Source: Bidens hawaiensis (lineage: Eukaryota > Streptophyta > Magnoliopsida > Asterales > Asteraceae). From it: 64,000 bases of DNA. Positions 42,862-51,847 of the stretch are shown here, piece after piece. The stretch covers positions 124,001 through 188,000 of the forward strand of contig JAIQDT010005462.1 in NCBI GenBank assembly GCA_021521415.1. The letters run 5' to 3'. The notes beneath the pieces were generated by a model. That model was not told where the DNA came from and searched no databases. It was given only the letters and a program-made list of their open reading frames with translations. Within the stretch, counting starts at the first letter, position 1. Every line of letters begins with the position of its first letter. A program made the position numbers and the translations under genes.

Positions 42862-45753
42862 ATGGCTGCTGTTGCTGGAGCAGGTGGTGCAGGCGGTGAT
42901 GACGGAGGTGATAACCAGAGACAGTTCTTCCCGGGTCACAACATGTATATAACATTAGACTCGGAGGCGAGCGGAGTTGATGATTTCCCCGAAATCATCA
43001 CATTTCTGTTACGCTCGCGGATATTCCACGCAATTACAACAACTCTGCCGATATCCTTGCCCAACATTGAGGATTTTTGGCAGACTGTGGAATATGACTG
43101 TAGAGTCGAACCCCCGGTGATGCGCGCAACAGTAAACAATCAGATTGTTCAGTTCTCTTCTGAACAAATCCGGGCGGCTTTACGGTTTGGAAATGAGACA
43201 AGGGATGACCCGACAGAGTTTGTAGCTCCTTTCCGTGATGGAGCGTTTTTGAGAATGGGATACTCTGTTCCCTTGGGGGATACGCAGAGGAAGAAAGGTT
43301 TTTTGCTTGACCAGTGGCGCTTTCTCATGCATGTCATGATTGTATGCATGTCAGGGAGAAAGGCGGGCACTGATGGCATGGGTGCGACCATGCAGTCAGC
43401 GATGACTGCTCTGACTTACAACAAGCGATTCAGCTTTAGTCAGATGGTCTTTTATGAGATTGATCGTCAAAGAAGAGCGATGGCGCGTGAGCGATTTATC
43501 ATGTATCCAAGATTTCTTCAAATGATCTTGAATCATGTTGCTCCAACGCTTCCTCAGCGCCGTCCTATCCGATACGTTGAGAGTGTGAATAAACGGATCT
43601 TCGCCCAATGTAGATCCTCCAGTGCGAGGAGCAAACCCGAGCTCCGTCCTCGACATACTCCACTTTTTGGGTACTTGATCAACCCGGGGTATGTGCCTGC
43701 TCGTGGGGACGAGTTTAGGGACCCGACACCACAACAGGCAGGAGCACCTCAAGTTATACCTGCTGCACCTGTTGTGTCACCGGAGGAGAACGTTGACCTT
43801 GACGAAGCGTTTGGCGGTCAGGGATTTTTTGATATGGATCGGGTGGATCCAGAGGAGAACATACAGGTCCCGGTTGAACGTGCTTCGGGTGTGAATGTTA
43901 CTAGGACAGCTGCTACGGTGGCTGGTTCTGATTCTGATGATGAAGTGGCAGAGGCAAGAAGGATTATGGTAACTCGAGAAAGATTACATGGGAAAACAAA
44001 GAGAACAGATGATGACAGCGAGTCAGATTATGAGGAAGAGGTACAACAGTTGATCCGGAGGTCAAGAAGGGAACGGATAGGTGTAGGATCGGGAGCCGGT
44101 GAGAGCTCTAGGGTGGTACGTTTCACTCCACCAGCACTATTCGGTATGACAATGGTTCCCTCATCAGTACAGGTTACAAGGCCAAGCGCTACGGTTGTTC
44201 CCGTGGTGGCTACCTCATCTACATTTGGCCTCCCACCCACTACTTTCCAACTTTCGGCTCCTGAGATCGTTTCGTTGCCGCCTCCGACTGTTACTCCATC
44301 GGAGGTCGTGGCACAATTTATAGAGTCAACTGTTGTGGCCACTGCAGGGTTATCGGTGACGATACCACCTGCGGTTACGTCTATTTCTACTTCTGAGGTC
44401 CCGGTGACATCGGAAATCCCTCCTCAGTACACTCAAGATATATCACATATGAGGTTCGATTTCGATGCAACCATATCCGACTCAGAATGAATAGCAGCAC
44501 TGGAACGGGTCGTGGCAGAGCAGTCAAGGATTAATCTTATCCAGACCCAGGCTATTCAACGTCTAGTTGCAGAGAATCAGATGCAGTCGTCCCTGCTGGT
44601 AGAACATGGAAAAATCATAGATGCTTTCAAGGAGTTCTTGGCATCTCAGGGGGAGACGAGCTATAAAGGCGATGAGTTGAGGACCAAGAGACGAAATGAT
44701 AGAGACGATGATCCCAATGCATCGAAAGATGCAGGTGGTGAGTTGCCAAGAACTGATCAAGCTCTTGGAACTTCCACAACTCAGGGGGAGTCGACAACTG
44801 CAGCTGGTGGTAATGATGTGGTGGTAGTGGACGTAGAGGAGATGGATGATGGTTTGGTTGGTGATGATGATGTACTACCGAGTGATGTGATAGAGAAGAT
44901 TGGAGAAAAGATTGTGATTGATAATGAGATTGAAGAGGAAGAGATAGTAGAAGAGAATGTGGAGCATGAGATACCAGATGTTGAGAAGATAGATATGAGT
45001 CAACAGATTGGAAGTGATGAGACTGAATGGGAAGAGCAGCCTAGATGGAAAGAAGGCTATGCTCAGTGGTTCGTCAAAACGAAGAAACCGGCGGTTCCTA
45101 CAATGTTTAAGAAGAGTTACAACATTAAAGGCTATGCTGAAGCGAAGAAAGGAATTATTTGCTGGATATATTATGAGCAGTTGAGGCTCTTCGTGATTAA
45201 AAGGTATGACGGTGTTCAGTACTTTAGAAGGATGTTGAGATCGTTGAATACACTGCCAGAATGTGAAGTGAAAGACTTAGCCAGATTGGGATTGATAAAC
45301 AGAAGTGATGATAATATGGCTAGAGTCATTGGGAAAATTGTGTGGAAAGAGAGTATAAAAGAGAAGAAATTTGAGCTGTTGAAACCACAAAAGGGAAAAC
45401 TTGTTGAAGACAAGGATAGAGGTTTAAGTGCTGATGGAAAACCTTGGATGATTATAAAGTATAAACCGATCCGGTGTTTGAAAGAAATACCGATGAAACT
45501 AATGCCCAAGGATGTGCTTAAAGACCTGAAGTGGTGGTATGTAGATTGTGAGACAGCTGAGGCAGTGATGGAAGACGAGGATGAACAAGAGTTGCTTAGA
45601 GTGTACGATCCGATGCACTTGGTAAACTTATCGCAAGCTGATTTGCAGGTGTTGAATGGAAAGAAGATATTTTATATTCCTGCTTGGAAAGACGAAGCGA
45701 GGAAATATCAAAGAATAGTATCGGTTTGTGTTCGAGAAGGAGTGCATGCTTAA
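42862..45753 (+). pseudogene. Copia-2 ORF3 (about 963 codons, one internal TGA)
   Basis: Not gag or pol, and of unknown function. Residues 1-20 are Gly/Ala-rich. About 25-240 form a conserved-looking domain with DFPEIITFLLRSRIFHAIT, FWQTVEYD, EQIRAALRFG, QWRFLMHVMIVCMSGRK, SAMTALTYNKRFSFSQMVF and FIMYPRFLQMILNHV. An acidic, Ser/Thr-rich middle follows. TGA at 44488-44490 interrupts, and the same frame continues at 44491 with AALERVVAEQSRINLIQTQA (coiled-coil prone), an acidic run and a C-terminal region (WKEGYAQWFVKTKKPAVPTM, IICWIYYEQLRLFVIKRY, LVNLSQADLQVL). No signal peptide or clear membrane helix is seen, so an envelope role is not supported. Related ORFs occur at 10589-11935 and 62278-64000. 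Confidence 0.8.
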
Positions 45754-45820
45754 AGATGAAGATAAGAGTGTTGAAGATTACAAGACACGTGTTTGAAGCT
45801 AAAGAGATGAAGCTACTGCC

Positions 45821-45831
45821 AAGGGGGAGTC
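45821..45831 (+). other. Copia-2 polypurine tract
   Basis: AAGGGGGAGTC directly abuts the TGTTGGTGC start of the 3' LTR. ORF3 ends 68 bp upstream. Confidence 0.9.
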
Positions 45832-46236
45832 TGTTGGTGCATGATGTCAGTAGTTCAGTGTCGAGTGTCTGTAATCGTGTTAGTTAGATTTGAGTTTTGT
45901 ATGTAAGCGAAGTTGCTAACAAGTTCGCTTATATGGGCGAACTTGTTAGACAAGCGAAGTTAGGGACAACTTCGCCTGAACATGCCAGGCGAAGTTGTCG
46001 TGTCTATATAAGCTGTTTGTTTACGGCTTATTGATCAGAAGTTTTATTATTCGTGTATTCGAGTCAGAGAGTTTGTATTCAGTGATCATAGTATCACGTG
46101 TTTACGGTTGGAATACAACGTGTGTTTATTATTGTATCGTGTGTTAGCTTGTTTTCTATACTCGTAACGTCTTACGTAGGGATTCCGCACCTACGTAAAA
46201 CGCGATATCTCGTGTAGATCCGGCTGGGAACCTACA
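45832..46236 (+). repeat. Copia-2 3' LTR
   Basis: 405 bp, matching the 5' LTR except for a one-base deletion and a C-to-T change near 46128-46135, a 5-bp deletion near 46149, and single changes near 46175 and 46198. All six octamers and the TATA box are preserved. Confidence 0.95.
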
Positions 46237-46763
46237 TATATATATAGGGATATACTTGAAAGGATGTTTATATATATATTTTGTATATGTATGTATGAGA
46301 ATGTTTAGTCTTCGGTAATGATGACTTAATGAATGCACTCTTTTTATTTTTAAACTTTTGGTATGACTATCATAATTGTTATTACTGATATTATTTACTT
46401 AAAACTTGAACTCACTCAGCTCAAGCTAACTTTGTGTGCATGTTAGTATGAGTTTCAGGTTAGGAAGATGATGCCTTATCGCTTGGACGTGCACGAAGCT
46501 ACTTGGACGGTGAAGGGCATACGTGGATGGAAGAATATATTTTGAACAATTTTATTTTAAATAGTTTCATGAATTATATTTAAAATTTGGTTTTGGGCAA
46601 AATTCCCGGGTTTTAGGGAACCTACTTCACTATTTATGTTTTTCGCTGAATTTACATCTGAGATGTTTGTTTTAATGGAAGAAACCGTTTTCAAGTTTAA
46701 TTTTTTTAATAAGTATTTTGTATGAATACCAACTGTGGGGCTCCCGGGGTTCCGGGCCTTACA
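46237..46763 (+). repeat. Gypsy-C 5' LTR, right piece
   Basis: Resumes after copia-2 with the TSD TATAT and ends CCGGGCCTTACA next to the PBS. It is nearly identical to the 3' LTR fragment 50018-50556, and similar to the tail of the solo LTR 16498-19590. Confidence 0.9.
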
Positions 46764-46765
46764 AG

Positions 46766-46785
46766 TTGGTATCAGAGCCATGGTT
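46766..46785 (+). other. Gypsy-C primer-binding site (tRNA-iMet)
   Basis: TTGGTATCAGAGCCATGGTT follows the LTR end by two bases and is complementary to initiator tRNA-Met, usual for Tekay/Del elements. It marks plus-strand polarity. Confidence 0.9.
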
Positions 46786-47109
46786 CGAGGGATCCGAGCA
46801 TCCCCGAATGTTTGGACTCGAACTGTAAGAAAATAGACCAATATGCCCACCGTGAGTAGCTGCACACCAAGAGGTAATTTTAAATTATTAGTCATTCCTT
46901 TAAATTTAAAAGTTTCCAGTATGTGATTAACTGTCTAAGTGTTAGATAGAAGGCTAACGAGGTTAGGGGCAGGGGGTTCTTAGGATGGGCGGGTAAAGTA
47001 AACGACTAATTACACTTGATCAACGTCATTAGCAGTTTACCAGCCTTACACGTTCTAAATGCCACCTGTACTTAATCGTGTTAAAATTTTGTCTTTGTAG
47101 GGATAATTC

Positions 47110-48154
47110 ATGGTTAATACTCGAGCAGCTAAGAGAGGTGGTCCTAGTGTTCGCGGATGTGGTCGTAAGCCACGTGCCGAAGCCGAGAGTGAGATTCCTA
47201 CTCCCCAGCAGGAGACCCCGATTCATGAGAAGGGGGATAACACCGCCTTAGATCCTGCTATGCGCGCGGCTATCGCGGATGAGGTCTACCAGGTGCTCCA
47301 TAGCGCCATACCTGAGATCGTTGCTGAGGCCGTTAGGGCCATGGAGGAGTCACTGGTTGGTAAAGGTTCGGATAAGGGAAGGAAGAGTAAGGAGGTGCAG
47401 GTCGAAGAGGAAGAGGAAGTGTATGTGCCGAGTGGGGATGAAGATGAGGTGCGGACTATTAGTGTATCTACTCGGGGTTGCTCGTATGGTGACTTTAAGA
47501 AGTGTGACCCCCTTCTTTCGATGGTACTAAAGATGCATTGGCAGCACATCAGTGGGTGAGAGAGATGGAGGCCGTTCTAAGGGTTAGTAAGTGCAAGGGG
47601 GATGACATGGTGACTTATGACACCGCCTCGTTTCGTTCCGAGGCACTATGCTGGTGGGATAACTTGGCGCAGGCTATGGGTGATCGTTCGGTTAGGAGGA
47701 TGATGTGGGATGAGTTGAAGAAATTGGTTCTCGGTCAGTTTTTTCCTCCGCATGAATTGGATAAGATAGAATAGGAATTCTTGACCTTGGAGGCTGGTAC
47801 TATGTCGCATCGGGAGTATACCACCAAGTTTAACAAGATAGCTCGTTTATGTCCCGATTTGGTTTCTCCCTAAGCTAAGAGGATTAAAAAGTATGTGAAG
47901 GGGCTTCCAGTGGATATTCGTAGGGGTGTGTTACTACCGACATGAACTCTTTTCACTCGGTGGTTACTCTAGCAGGTACATTGTATGATCAGAGGGAGAG
48001 GTTACCGCCGACCGAGACTAGGAAGACATGGAACTCAAATTCTACGGTCAGGGGACTTCCTCGAGGGGGAAGATGGATGAGAAACCGAAGGCCAGGGCGA
48101 GGGTCTTTAACATCTCCAAGAAGGAAGCGAAGGAGGATGCGGATGTCGTTTCAG
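47110..48154 (+). pseudogene. Gypsy-C gag
   Basis: Starts MVNTRAAKRGG at 47110, a usual chromovirus Gag opening, with a 5' acidic region. A frameshift near 47510 moves it to frame 3, where the Gag core reads WVREMEAVLRVSKCKGDD, FRSEALCWWDNLAQ and WDELKKLVLGQFFP. After a TAG at 47772 it continues EFLTLEAGTMSHREYTTKFN and IKKYVKGLPVDIRRGV. More shifts follow before the C-terminal RARVFNISKKEAKEDADVVS, in frame 1 just upstream of 48154. No zinc knuckle is found; that part seems deleted. Gag would build the particle; this copy cannot. Confidence 0.85.
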
Positions 48155-48258
48155 GTACTTTTCCTTATTTAGCTTTCATTCCACCTTTATAGTTCTTATT
48201 CCTTTGGAATCGTATGTGATGATCAGATAGCTAAGCAATAGTATAATTTTTACCTCAG
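48155..48258 (+). other. Intron-like insertion at the gag-protease border
   Basis: A 104-bp, T-rich segment begins GTACTTTTCC and ends TTTTTACCTCAG. Upstream the frame reads DADVVS, downstream GTFLLDELQASVLFD; removing the segment brings the two into one frame with a Gly codon spanning the joint. The GT-AG ends, pyrimidine-rich 3' end and GCTAAGC (branch-like, about 48230) support a spliceosomal intron or an intron-like insertion. Confidence 0.55.
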
Positions 48259-48650
48259 GTACCTTTTTACTTGATGAACTACAGGCGTCAGTCCTATTTG
48301 ATTTGGGTGCCAGTAGAAGTTTTGTGTCTACCGCTTTCTGCTCCTCGTAGAATAAATCACCCGAGCGCGTAGTCGATGAGTTTGAGGTTGAGGTCGCCGT
48401 AGGAAAATCTGTGTCTGTGTCTAGGGCTATTCAGGGTTGTTCCACCGAGTTGTCTGGGTATAGATTTCTGGTGCGGTTGTATTTGATGCCACTTGGTTGT
48501 TTCGACGTGGTGCTCGGGATAGACTGGCTCGCGAGTGTTGATGCTCTGATCATTTGTGGTCAGAAACTTGTTCGTCTGAGGGCCCCAAATGGGAACAAAA
48601 TTACTGTCTTTGGTGATCGGAATGGTGCGACACATCATAACTATGCTTAA
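48259..48650 (+). pseudogene. Gypsy-C aspartic protease
   Basis: Frame 3 reads VLFDLGASRSFVSTAFCS, the retropepsin flap-side motif with the usual DSGA changed to DLGA, then a stop. It continues VVDEFEVEVAVGKSVSVS, CSTELSGYRFLVRLYLMPLG and the C-terminal DVVLGIDWLASVDALI. Gag-Pol processing would be its role. The stop and altered motif make it inactive. Confidence 0.8.
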
Positions 48651-49998
48651 AGCGGGGAGACTGATGCAGCGGGGTTGCGGGGCGTATCTGGCGTATGCTA
48701 TAAATATGAAAACCGAGGTGGCTACCGTCGGTGATGTTCTTATTGTTCAGGATTTCCCGGATGTATTTCCAGATGATTTGTCGGATGTGCCGCCGGACCG
48801 CGAGGTCGAGTTCCAGATAGACCTTGTGCCGGGCGCAAAACCCGTTGCTCGAGCCCCTTATCGGTTAGCACCGAATTAAATGACAGAACTTATGGCCCAG
48901 TTGGAATACTTGCTTGATAAGGGCTTCATTCGACCGAGCATCTCACCTTGGGGTGCCCCAGTCCTGTTAGTTAAGAAGAAGGACGGTAGCATGCGGATGT
49001 GCATTGACTACCGTGAATTGAATAAGCTCACTGTTAAAAATCGGTATCCTCTTCCGAGAATCGACGACTTATTTGATCAGCTCCAATGAGCTAGTTGGTT
49101 CTCGAAGATCGACCTTAGGTCCGGGTATCATCAGTTGAAAATTCGGGAGGAAGATATTCCTAAGACCGCCTTCCGCACCCGTTATGGTCATTATGAGTTT
49201 CTCGTGATGTCTTTCGGTTTGACCAACGCACCGACTGCATTCATGGATCTTATGAACTGGGTGTGTAGACCAATGCTCGATCGCTCTGTTATTGTGTTCA
49301 TCGACGACATTCTCGTGTATTCCAAAAGTGAATCCGATCACGCCGGTCATCTTACGGAAGTGTTCCTTTTGGTTACATGAGGTTTAGTTTTTGGGTCATG
49401 TAATTAACCCGAGTGGTATTTTGGTTACCCTGCAAAGGTGGAAGCCGTGAATGAATGAGAATCTCCTAAGTCTCCATCTGAAATCCGTAGCTTTCTTGGT
49501 TTGGCAGGGTATTACCGTCGCTTTATTCCCGACTTTTCGAAAATTGCTTCTTCACTGACAAAGTTGACTAGGAAGAGTGTTAAGTTCGTTTGGGGTACTG
49601 AGCAGGAGGAGGCTTTTCTTGAGTTGAAGAACAGGTTGACACATACACCGATTTTAGCTCTACCTGATGGCACCAATGACCTGGTGGTTTATTCTGATGC
49701 CTCTTATCAGGGGCTTGGGTGTGTTTTGATGCAGCGAGGCCGAGTCATCGCTTATGCCTCATGGCAGTTGAAGCCTCATGAGGCGAATTATCCTACCCAC
49801 GGTTTGGAACTGGCGGCAGTGGTGTTTGCGCTTAAGTTGTGGAGACATTATTTGTACGGTGTTCCTTGCGTTATCTATACCGATCATAAGAGCTTAAAGT
49901 ATTTCTTCGAGCAAAAGGAACTGAATATGCGACAGCGTCGATGGTTGGAGTTGATTAAGGATTATGATTTGGAGATTATGTACCATATAGGCGTGTGA
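48651..49998 (+). pseudogene. Gypsy-C reverse transcriptase and RNase H, truncated
   Basis: Frame 1: [59 protein letters not shown], then [27 protein letters not shown] and the catalytic [12 protein letters not shown] (49297-49332). The RT connection is [15 protein letters not shown]. RNase [44 protein letters not shown]. Stops lie at 48877, 49087, 49378 and nearby positions, with a shift near 49430. The sequence ends at MYHIGV-stop (49998), and LTR sequence follows after about 20 bp. Integrase, chromodomain, PPT and the first part of the LTR are therefore deleted. Confidence 0.9.
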
Positions 49999-50017
49999 AA
50001 TCTCACCAACTCGGGAC

Positions 50018-50556
50018 ATATATATTGTTATATATATAGGGATGTACTTGAAAGGATGTTGATATATATATTTTGTATATGTATGTATGAGAATGTTTAG
50101 TCTTCGGTAATGATGACTTAATGAATGCACTCTTTTTATTTTTAAACTTTTGGTATGACTATCATAATTGTTATTACTGATATTATTTACTTAAAACTTG
50201 AACTCACTCAGCTCAAGCTGACTTTGTGTGCATGTTAGTATGAGTTTCAGGTTAGGAAGATGATGCCTTATCGCTTGGACGTGCACGAAGCTACTTGGAC
50301 GGTGAATGGCATACGTGGATGGAAGAATATATTTTGAACAATTTTATTTTAAATAGTTTCATGAATTATATTTAAAATTTGGTTTTGGGCAAAATTCCCG
50401 GGATTTAGGGAACTTACTTCACTATTTATGTTTTCCGCTGAATTTACATTCTGAGATGTTTGTTTTAATGGAAGAAACTGTTTTCAAGTTTATTTATTTT
50501 AATATGTATTTTGTATGAATTCCAACTGTGGGGCTCCCCGGGTTTGGGGCCTTACA
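50018..50556 (+). repeat. Gypsy-C 3' LTR, truncated
   Basis: Begins inside the LTR at CATATATATTGTTATATATA and ends GGGGCCTTACA. Compared with 46237-46763 it shows only scattered differences, so the two are the LTR pair of one element. Confidence 0.9.
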
Positions 50557-50680
50557 TATTAGGGTATGCAACCCCGTACTCTTCGCATATATTAGTAGGG
50601 TATGCAACCCCGTACTCTTCGCATATATTATTATGGTATGCAACCCCGTACTCTTCGCAAATATTATTAGAGTATGCACC
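50557..50680 (+). repeat. 36-bp tandem repeat, about three and a half copies
   Basis: The unit carries GTATGCAACCCCGTACTC and TTCGCA, with spacers TATATTAGTAGG, TATATTATTATG and AATATTATTAGA. It starts immediately after the gypsy-C LTR end. The short frames at 50494-50809 are products of this repeat. Confidence 0.9.
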
Positions 50681-51847
50681 CTTTACACATTCACCCATAC
50701 CTGTCGCATCAATCATTCATATAATCATCATATAATAATAACATTCAATACATGGTCATACACGTATCATAAACTTACCATTCAAGTAAGTGTATTATCT
50801 ATCACATAGGAGTATGCACACAGCCCCGAAAACATAACGCATAACAGGGGCTAGAACTCACCTGAAGTCGGTCCTCTCGTCGTTAATGGTAATGCCCTTC
50901 CTTAACTGTGCACGACTAACTGTAAAAGACATTACACGTGTCAATTATCTAGTACTACTACTTCATACACCCACATTAATGAAACCCTCAACTAACGGGG
51001 GTCCGGGGGCAGCGCCCCTGGTAGCGGGGTCTAGGGGCGGCAGCTGCTAGCAGGGTCCAAGGGGCAGAGCCCCTGGTTAGGGTTGAGCTCGGAAAAAAAT
51101 TTATTTTAGCTAACAGGTCCATTATCAAAATCACATCAGAAAATGGATTTCATGAAATTTCGCATGGAATTTCACATCCGAATTTTGCATGAGAATTTCG
51201 CATGAGAATTTTGCTTCGCATGCTTATTTCGCTTCGCATGCGATTTCGCTTCGCATGCTTATTTCGCTTCGCATGGCGTGCGATGCGAAATTCTTGGATT
51301 TCGCATGGCATGCGATGCGAAGCCCTTTTTCATGCGAAAAACCCCTTTTTGCTTCGTTTTTACCATTTTAAGGCCATTCCCCTCCGAGATTCTTTCTTAG
51401 GACCCGATTCTACTCTTTTTATGGGTTTTTGGTTGTACCAACGTTGCATACCCGTGTTTCTCATAGTCCAACCATCACCTTATTAGCTTAAAACGCACAT
51501 AAGAGGTTATAACATATCAAGTTTATGTTTTTCTTACATTTTACAGCCCGATCTACCATTCTATCAGTTGCATATCGAAACCGACCTAAAACATAAACTT
51601 TTTAACCAAAACCCACCTTCGGTTCTCGGGTTCGGTTCAGATCTAAAACAACTCGAGGATCTGGACGTGATTCTTGGTGTTTGATGGCGTTCACACACGA
51701 GGTTCTTTCTTCTTTTAGCTCGGGATTGGTTTTGGGTGTTAGAGAGAAAGTGTGTGTTTTAGTGTGTGTTGTGGTGGAAAGAAATGGTGAAAAGAATGGA
51801 GATGGCTTTATATAGGAGGGTATGGGTCCCACCGTCCACTTCCATAC
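50681..51847 (-). repeat. Minus-strand gypsy LTR, main part
   Basis: Joined across the nested solo LTR to 55647-55760. On the minus strand a TATA box, CTATATAAAG (51807-51816), precedes a U5-like region. The block holds two unusual repeats: GGGGCAGCGCCCCTGG / GGGGCAGAGCCCCTGG-type GC-rich stems (51008-51080), and a run of CTTCGCATGC-type palindromic repeats (51140-51330). Assignment as the same LTR rests on the TSD joint and the TGTAACATCCC start at 55760. The left boundary is not resolved. Confidence 0.5.
51140..51330. repeat. TTCGCATG/CATGCGAA repeat block
   Basis: TTCGCATG, TTTGCATG and their complement CATGCGAA recur at least twelve times in 190 bp. They first read TTTCGCATGAGAAT, then CGCTTCGCATGC, and end with inverted copies (GCATGCGATGCGAAGC). 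Frames open through it (51189-51486) look like repeat products, not genes. Confidence 0.85.

Larger units (their letters stand above)
33950..46236 (+). mobile_element. Copia-2: full-length Sirevirus-like Ty1/copia element, TSD TATAT
   Basis: A 12,287-bp element flanked by TATAT (33945-33949 and 46237-46241). LTRs of 411 and 405 bp differ by three substitutions and two indels (1 and 5 bp), by direct reading. Order: LTR, tRNA-iMet PBS, leader with palindromic repeats, gag, pol (protease, integrase, RT, RNase H), 2-kb spacer, ORF3, polypurine tract, LTR. It is inserted in the gypsy-C 5' LTR. A large Gag with two zinc knuckles and a coiled coil plus an extra ORF after pol point to the Sirevirus lineage. 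The short LTRs and very long interior are unusual. All three coding blocks share one frame and contain only single stops, so the copy is recent. Confidence 0.95.

Noticed and set aside
42862..44490. ORF3 as a retroviral envelope protein
   Set aside because: I see no signal peptide, furin-like site or membrane helix in either half; the env-like label would rest on position only.
46766..46785. Part of a tRNA gene (TGGTATCAGAGCC also at 34362, and in complement at 16465)
   Set aside because: These are primer-binding sites abutting LTR ends; no cloverleaf or internal promoter boxes surround them.
50557..50680. Regularly spaced 36-bp repeats resembling a CRISPR array
   Set aside because: The units are contiguous with no variable spacers, the sequence is plant retrotransposon DNA, and no cas gene is near.
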